Assembly: GCA_041652555.1 (NCBI GenBank)
Contig: JBAZHE010000022.1
Location: forward strand, 1 to 22,266
Source: JBAZHE01 sp041652555
GTDB lineage: Bacteria; Patescibacteriota; Patescibacteriia; Patescibacteriales; WJLG01
Length of the DNA: 22,266 nt
Direction of reading: 5' to 3'
Shown one piece after another: positions 20,633 to 22,266 of the stretch. Positions within the stretch are counted from its first letter, which is position 1. Every line of letters starts with the position of its first letter. The notes under the pieces were generated by a model. The model was given only the letters and a program-made list of their open reading frames with translations. It was not told the origin of the DNA and did not search any database. Made by a program: the position numbers and the translations under genes.

Positions 20633-20641
20633 ATTATAGCA
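20633..20641 (-). promoter_or_regulatory. Extended -10 promoter of the gap-hydrogenase operon
   Basis: The minus strand reads TGCTATAAT. The -35 position falls in the T tract of the preceding terminator and has no consensus. The predicted start is near 20626, about 47 nt before the gap ATG. Confidence 0.65.
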
Positions 20642-20652
20642 TTTCTATTTTT

Positions 20653-20690
20653 TAAAAAAAAGAGTCCCGTCCTTTTTGTAAAGAACGGGA
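20653..20690 (-). terminator. Terminator after the 36-residue membrane peptide gene
   Basis: TCCCGT pairs with ACGGGA and, after one mismatch, CTTT with AAAG around TTGT. The minus strand continues CTCTTTTTTTT. It begins 5 nt after the small gene's stop. Confidence 0.85.
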
Positions 20691-20695
20691 AATTT

Positions 20696-20806
20696 TTAGC
20701 TTATTCCGAAATATGATACTGCCCTAACATTTACAATAACAATACCGGCAATAACAAATATTCCAAATAACAGCCACAGAACTGCGGCACCTGATGCTTC
20801 TTCCAT
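20696..20806 (-). CDS. 36-residue single-helix membrane peptide
   Basis: ATG 20806 to TAA 20696. The sequence begins MEEASGAAV, has a membrane segment LWLLFGIFVIAGIVIVNV (about residues 10-27), then ends RAVSYFGIS. The charge pattern (acidic start, Arg after the helix) suggests the N-terminus faces out. It is supported as a gene by its own extended -10 promoter (20869-20877), a terminator 5 nt after its stop, and normal codon choice. There is no SD. A terminator-like hairpin at 20825-20846 lies in its leader. The function is unknown; it could be a small regulator or accessory subunit of a membrane complex, but nothing in the sequence says which. Confidence 0.6.
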   Translation of the reverse strand: MEEASGAAVLWLLFGIFVIAGIVIVNVRAVSYFGIS

Positions 20807-20811
20807 TTTTT

Positions 20812-20846
20812 TAAAAAAATAAATGGTGGCAGGAAAAACTGCCGCC
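20812..20846 (-). promoter_or_regulatory. Possible attenuator in the leader of the small membrane peptide gene
   Basis: GGCGGCAG pairs with CTGCCACC (8 bp with one G-T) around TTTTTC. On the minus strand it is followed by ATTTATTTTTTT, which fits an intrinsic terminator placed before the start codon. The next 16 bases (A, seven T, seven A, T) are themselves self-complementary. Confidence 0.4.
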
Positions 20847-20868
20847 AATGTTATTCACATCTGCTATT

Positions 20869-20877
20869 ATTATACCA
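20869..20877 (-). promoter_or_regulatory. Extended -10 promoter for the 36-residue peptide gene
   Basis: The minus strand reads TGGTATAAT, lying directly after the typA terminator. The predicted start is near 20862, giving a leader of about 56 nt. Confidence 0.6.
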
Positions 20878-20882
20878 AAAAC

Positions 20883-20908
20883 AAAAAAAGCCCGCAAATT
20901 TTGCGAAC
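20883..20908 (-). terminator. typA terminator
   Basis: GTTCGCA pairs with TGCGGGC (two G-T pairs) around AAATT, followed on the minus strand by seven T, G and five T. It begins 28 nt after the typA stop. Confidence 0.8.
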
Positions 20909-20935
20909 TTTTTTATGTAAAATAGAGAAAAATTA

Positions 20936-22266
20936 TTATTTTAGAGAACCTCTCTTCGCGCGAACGCGATCATTCTCAGTAAGATATTTTTTACGCAATC
21001 TTAAATTATTAGGAGTTACTTCTAGATATTCGTCCTCTTTCATAACCGATAAAGCTCTTTCAATGCTCAAATCCCAAGGCGGGGTAAGCACAATCGCTTC
21101 GTCAGCGCCAGAAGATCGGACATTGGAAAGACGCTTTCCTTTAATTGTATTAACAATTAATTCCATTCCTTTAGAAACACTACCGATAACCATACCTTCG
21201 TAAATTTCTATATTTGGTTGAATAAAAATAGTTCCGCGGTCTTGCAAATTCCACAAATCAAAAGCTGTGGATTTACCAGTCACGCCAGAAACCATAGAAC
21301 CTAAATCATGCTTTTCGATTACGCCAACATGAGGTCTAAAACCGATAACACGAGAACACATAATCCCCTCGCCTTTTGTATCAACAACAAATTCACTGCG
21401 ATAACCCAAAAGTCCGCGAGTCGGAGCTTCAAAAGTTAAGCGCGTTTGACCGGAATGACTTCTAATATCTATCATTAAACCTTTACGCTTAGAAATTTTC
21501 TCAATTACCGTGCCAGACATATTTTCCGGAACGTCAATAATTACCTCTTCAAAAGGCTCCATTTTTACGCCATCTTCTTCTTTAATAATAACTTGTGGTT
21601 GAGAAACTTGAACTTCATAACCTTCACGGCGCATATTTTCCAAAAGTATTTCAATATGCAATTCTCCACGGCCATAAACTTTATAAAAATCATTAGCGCT
21701 AAAATCTATTTTCAACCCAACATTAACCTCTAATTCTTTTTCTAAACGTTCTTTTATTTGACGAGTAGTAACAAACTTACCTTCACGTCCACCAAAAGGA
21801 GAATTATTAACCAAGAAATCAAGAGAAATAGTCGGCTCATCAATTTTTATCGCTGGCAAAGATTTTTGCTCAGGATTTTCACAAATAGTTTCACCAATAA
21901 AAATATCGGGCATCCCAGCAATCATCACAATATCGCCAACTCCGGCATCTTCTACCTCTTTTCTGGCTGGTCCGTAAAAAGTAAAAATCTTTGTAATTTT
22001 ACCATTTCTATTTTCACCATCAATACTTTTAACAATAACATTTTGGCCTAATTTCACCTTACCTTCATAAATTCTAGTAACAGCTAAACGACCAAGATAA
22101 TTATCATAAGCCAAATTAAAAACCTGGGATAAAAGCGGCAAATCGGATTTTCCCGAATCAGAAGCGGCCGGAACTTTTTCCAAAATCAAATCCAAAAGCG
22201 GAGTCAAATTGCTTGATTCATCTTCAATTTTTCTCTTAGCAATGCCTAAGCGTCCGATAGCATAAA
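20936..22266 (-). CDS. typA: Translational GTPase TypA/BipA, C-terminal 442 residues (partial)
   Basis: The gene runs off the right edge. The frame stays open through 22266 with YAIGRLGIAKRKIEDESSNL before TPLLDLILEKVP, which matches the end of the TypA G domain, so a TTG at 22205-22207 is not the real start. The part seen holds the EF-Tu-like barrel (LGRLAVTRIYEGKVKLGQN), the two EF-G-like domains (RGELHIEILLENMRREGYE, then RKGLMIDIRSHSG and TRGLLGYRSEF), and the TypA-specific C-terminal domain (GMVIGSVSKGMELIVN, NVRSSGADEAIVLTPP, VTPNNLRLRKKYL). TypA acts on the ribosome in large-subunit assembly and stress adaptation. The G1-G5 motifs lie outside the window. Confidence 0.95.
   Translation of the reverse strand, partial: YAIGRLGIAKRKIEDESSNLTPLLDLILEKVPAASDSGKSDLPLLSQVFNLAYDNYLGRLAVTRIYEGKVKLGQNVIVKSIDGENRNGKITKIFTFYGPARKEVEDAGVGDIVMIAGMPDIFIGETICENPEQKSLPAIKIDEPTISLDFLVNNSPFGGREGKFVTTRQIKERLEKELEVNVGLKIDFSANDFYKVYGRGELHIEILLENMRREGYEVQVSQPQVIIKEEDGVKMEPFEEVIIDVPENMSGTVIEKISKRKGLMIDIRSHSGQTRLTFEAPTRGLLGYRSEFVVDTKGEGIMCSRVIGFRPHVGVIEKHDLGSMVSGVTGKSTAFDLWNLQDRGTIFIQPNIEIYEGMVIGSVSKGMELIVNTIKGKRLSNVRSSGADEAIVLTPPWDLSIERALSVMKEDEYLEVTPNNLRLRKKYLTENDRVRAKRGSLK

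Noticed and set aside
1..22266. CRISPR array
   Set aside because: The repeats are dispersed, palindromic and not regularly spaced; no cas gene is present.

Overview
The window is AT-rich and looks like chromosomal DNA from a Patescibacteria/CPR bacterium, most likely of the Parcubacteria type. Supporting features are short ordinary housekeeping genes in small operons, often without a Shine-Dalgarno (SD) sequence; a VirD4/TraG-like ATPase paired with a small hydrophilic partner, as is common in CPR genomes; lineage-restricted proteins of unknown function; and a fermentative hydrogenase locus. UGA acts as a stop (corA-like gene) and glycine is encoded by GGN, so the code is the standard bacterial one. 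No phage, IS transposase, CRISPR array or rRNA is visible.

Layout. 1-99: start of an anchored secreted or membrane protein running off the left edge. 284-520: tRNA-Gln(CUG) with its promoter and terminator. 644-2945: dnaX and a CPR-type protein of unknown function, as a two-gene operon. 3009-6109: VirD4-like ATPase and its partner. 6189-7217: CorA-like channel, ending at a bidirectional terminator shared with the convergent dus-cysS operon (7235-9926). 9980-10629: a GlcG/HbpS-like gene with a textbook promoter. 10667-15743: a single-helix membrane protein, two divergent large multi-pass membrane proteins (GT-C type), and a 40-residue basic peptide. 15765-20641: S-component-like membrane protein, TM1266-type hydrogenase regulator, [FeFe] hydrogenase, NuoF-like flavoprotein and GAPDH, all on the minus strand. 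20653-22266: a 36-residue membrane peptide and the C-terminal three quarters of typA.

How the genes work together. GAPDH, the NuoF-like subunit and the [FeFe] hydrogenase run in one direction with gaps of 31, 25 and 9 nt and no terminator between them. GAPDH carries the Asp typical of NAD-specific enzymes, so the operon physically joins the NADH-producing step of glycolysis to an NADH-to-H2 outlet. The flavoprotein is shortened at both ends and has two cysteines in its FMN-binding glycine loop, and no NuoE-like subunit is present in the window.

The most unusual structure is a set of small palindromic repeats of several families. At least fourteen copies are present. Many lie inside genes, in frame, at inter-domain linkers or membrane loops (dus, cysS, hydA, both GT-C genes). 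They are read in both orientations and in different frames without stops. Homologous copies show paired (compensatory) base changes, some hairpins are nested inside others, and two copies form REPIN-like inverted pairs. They resemble the in-frame palindromic elements known from Rickettsia more than ordinary intergenic REPs.
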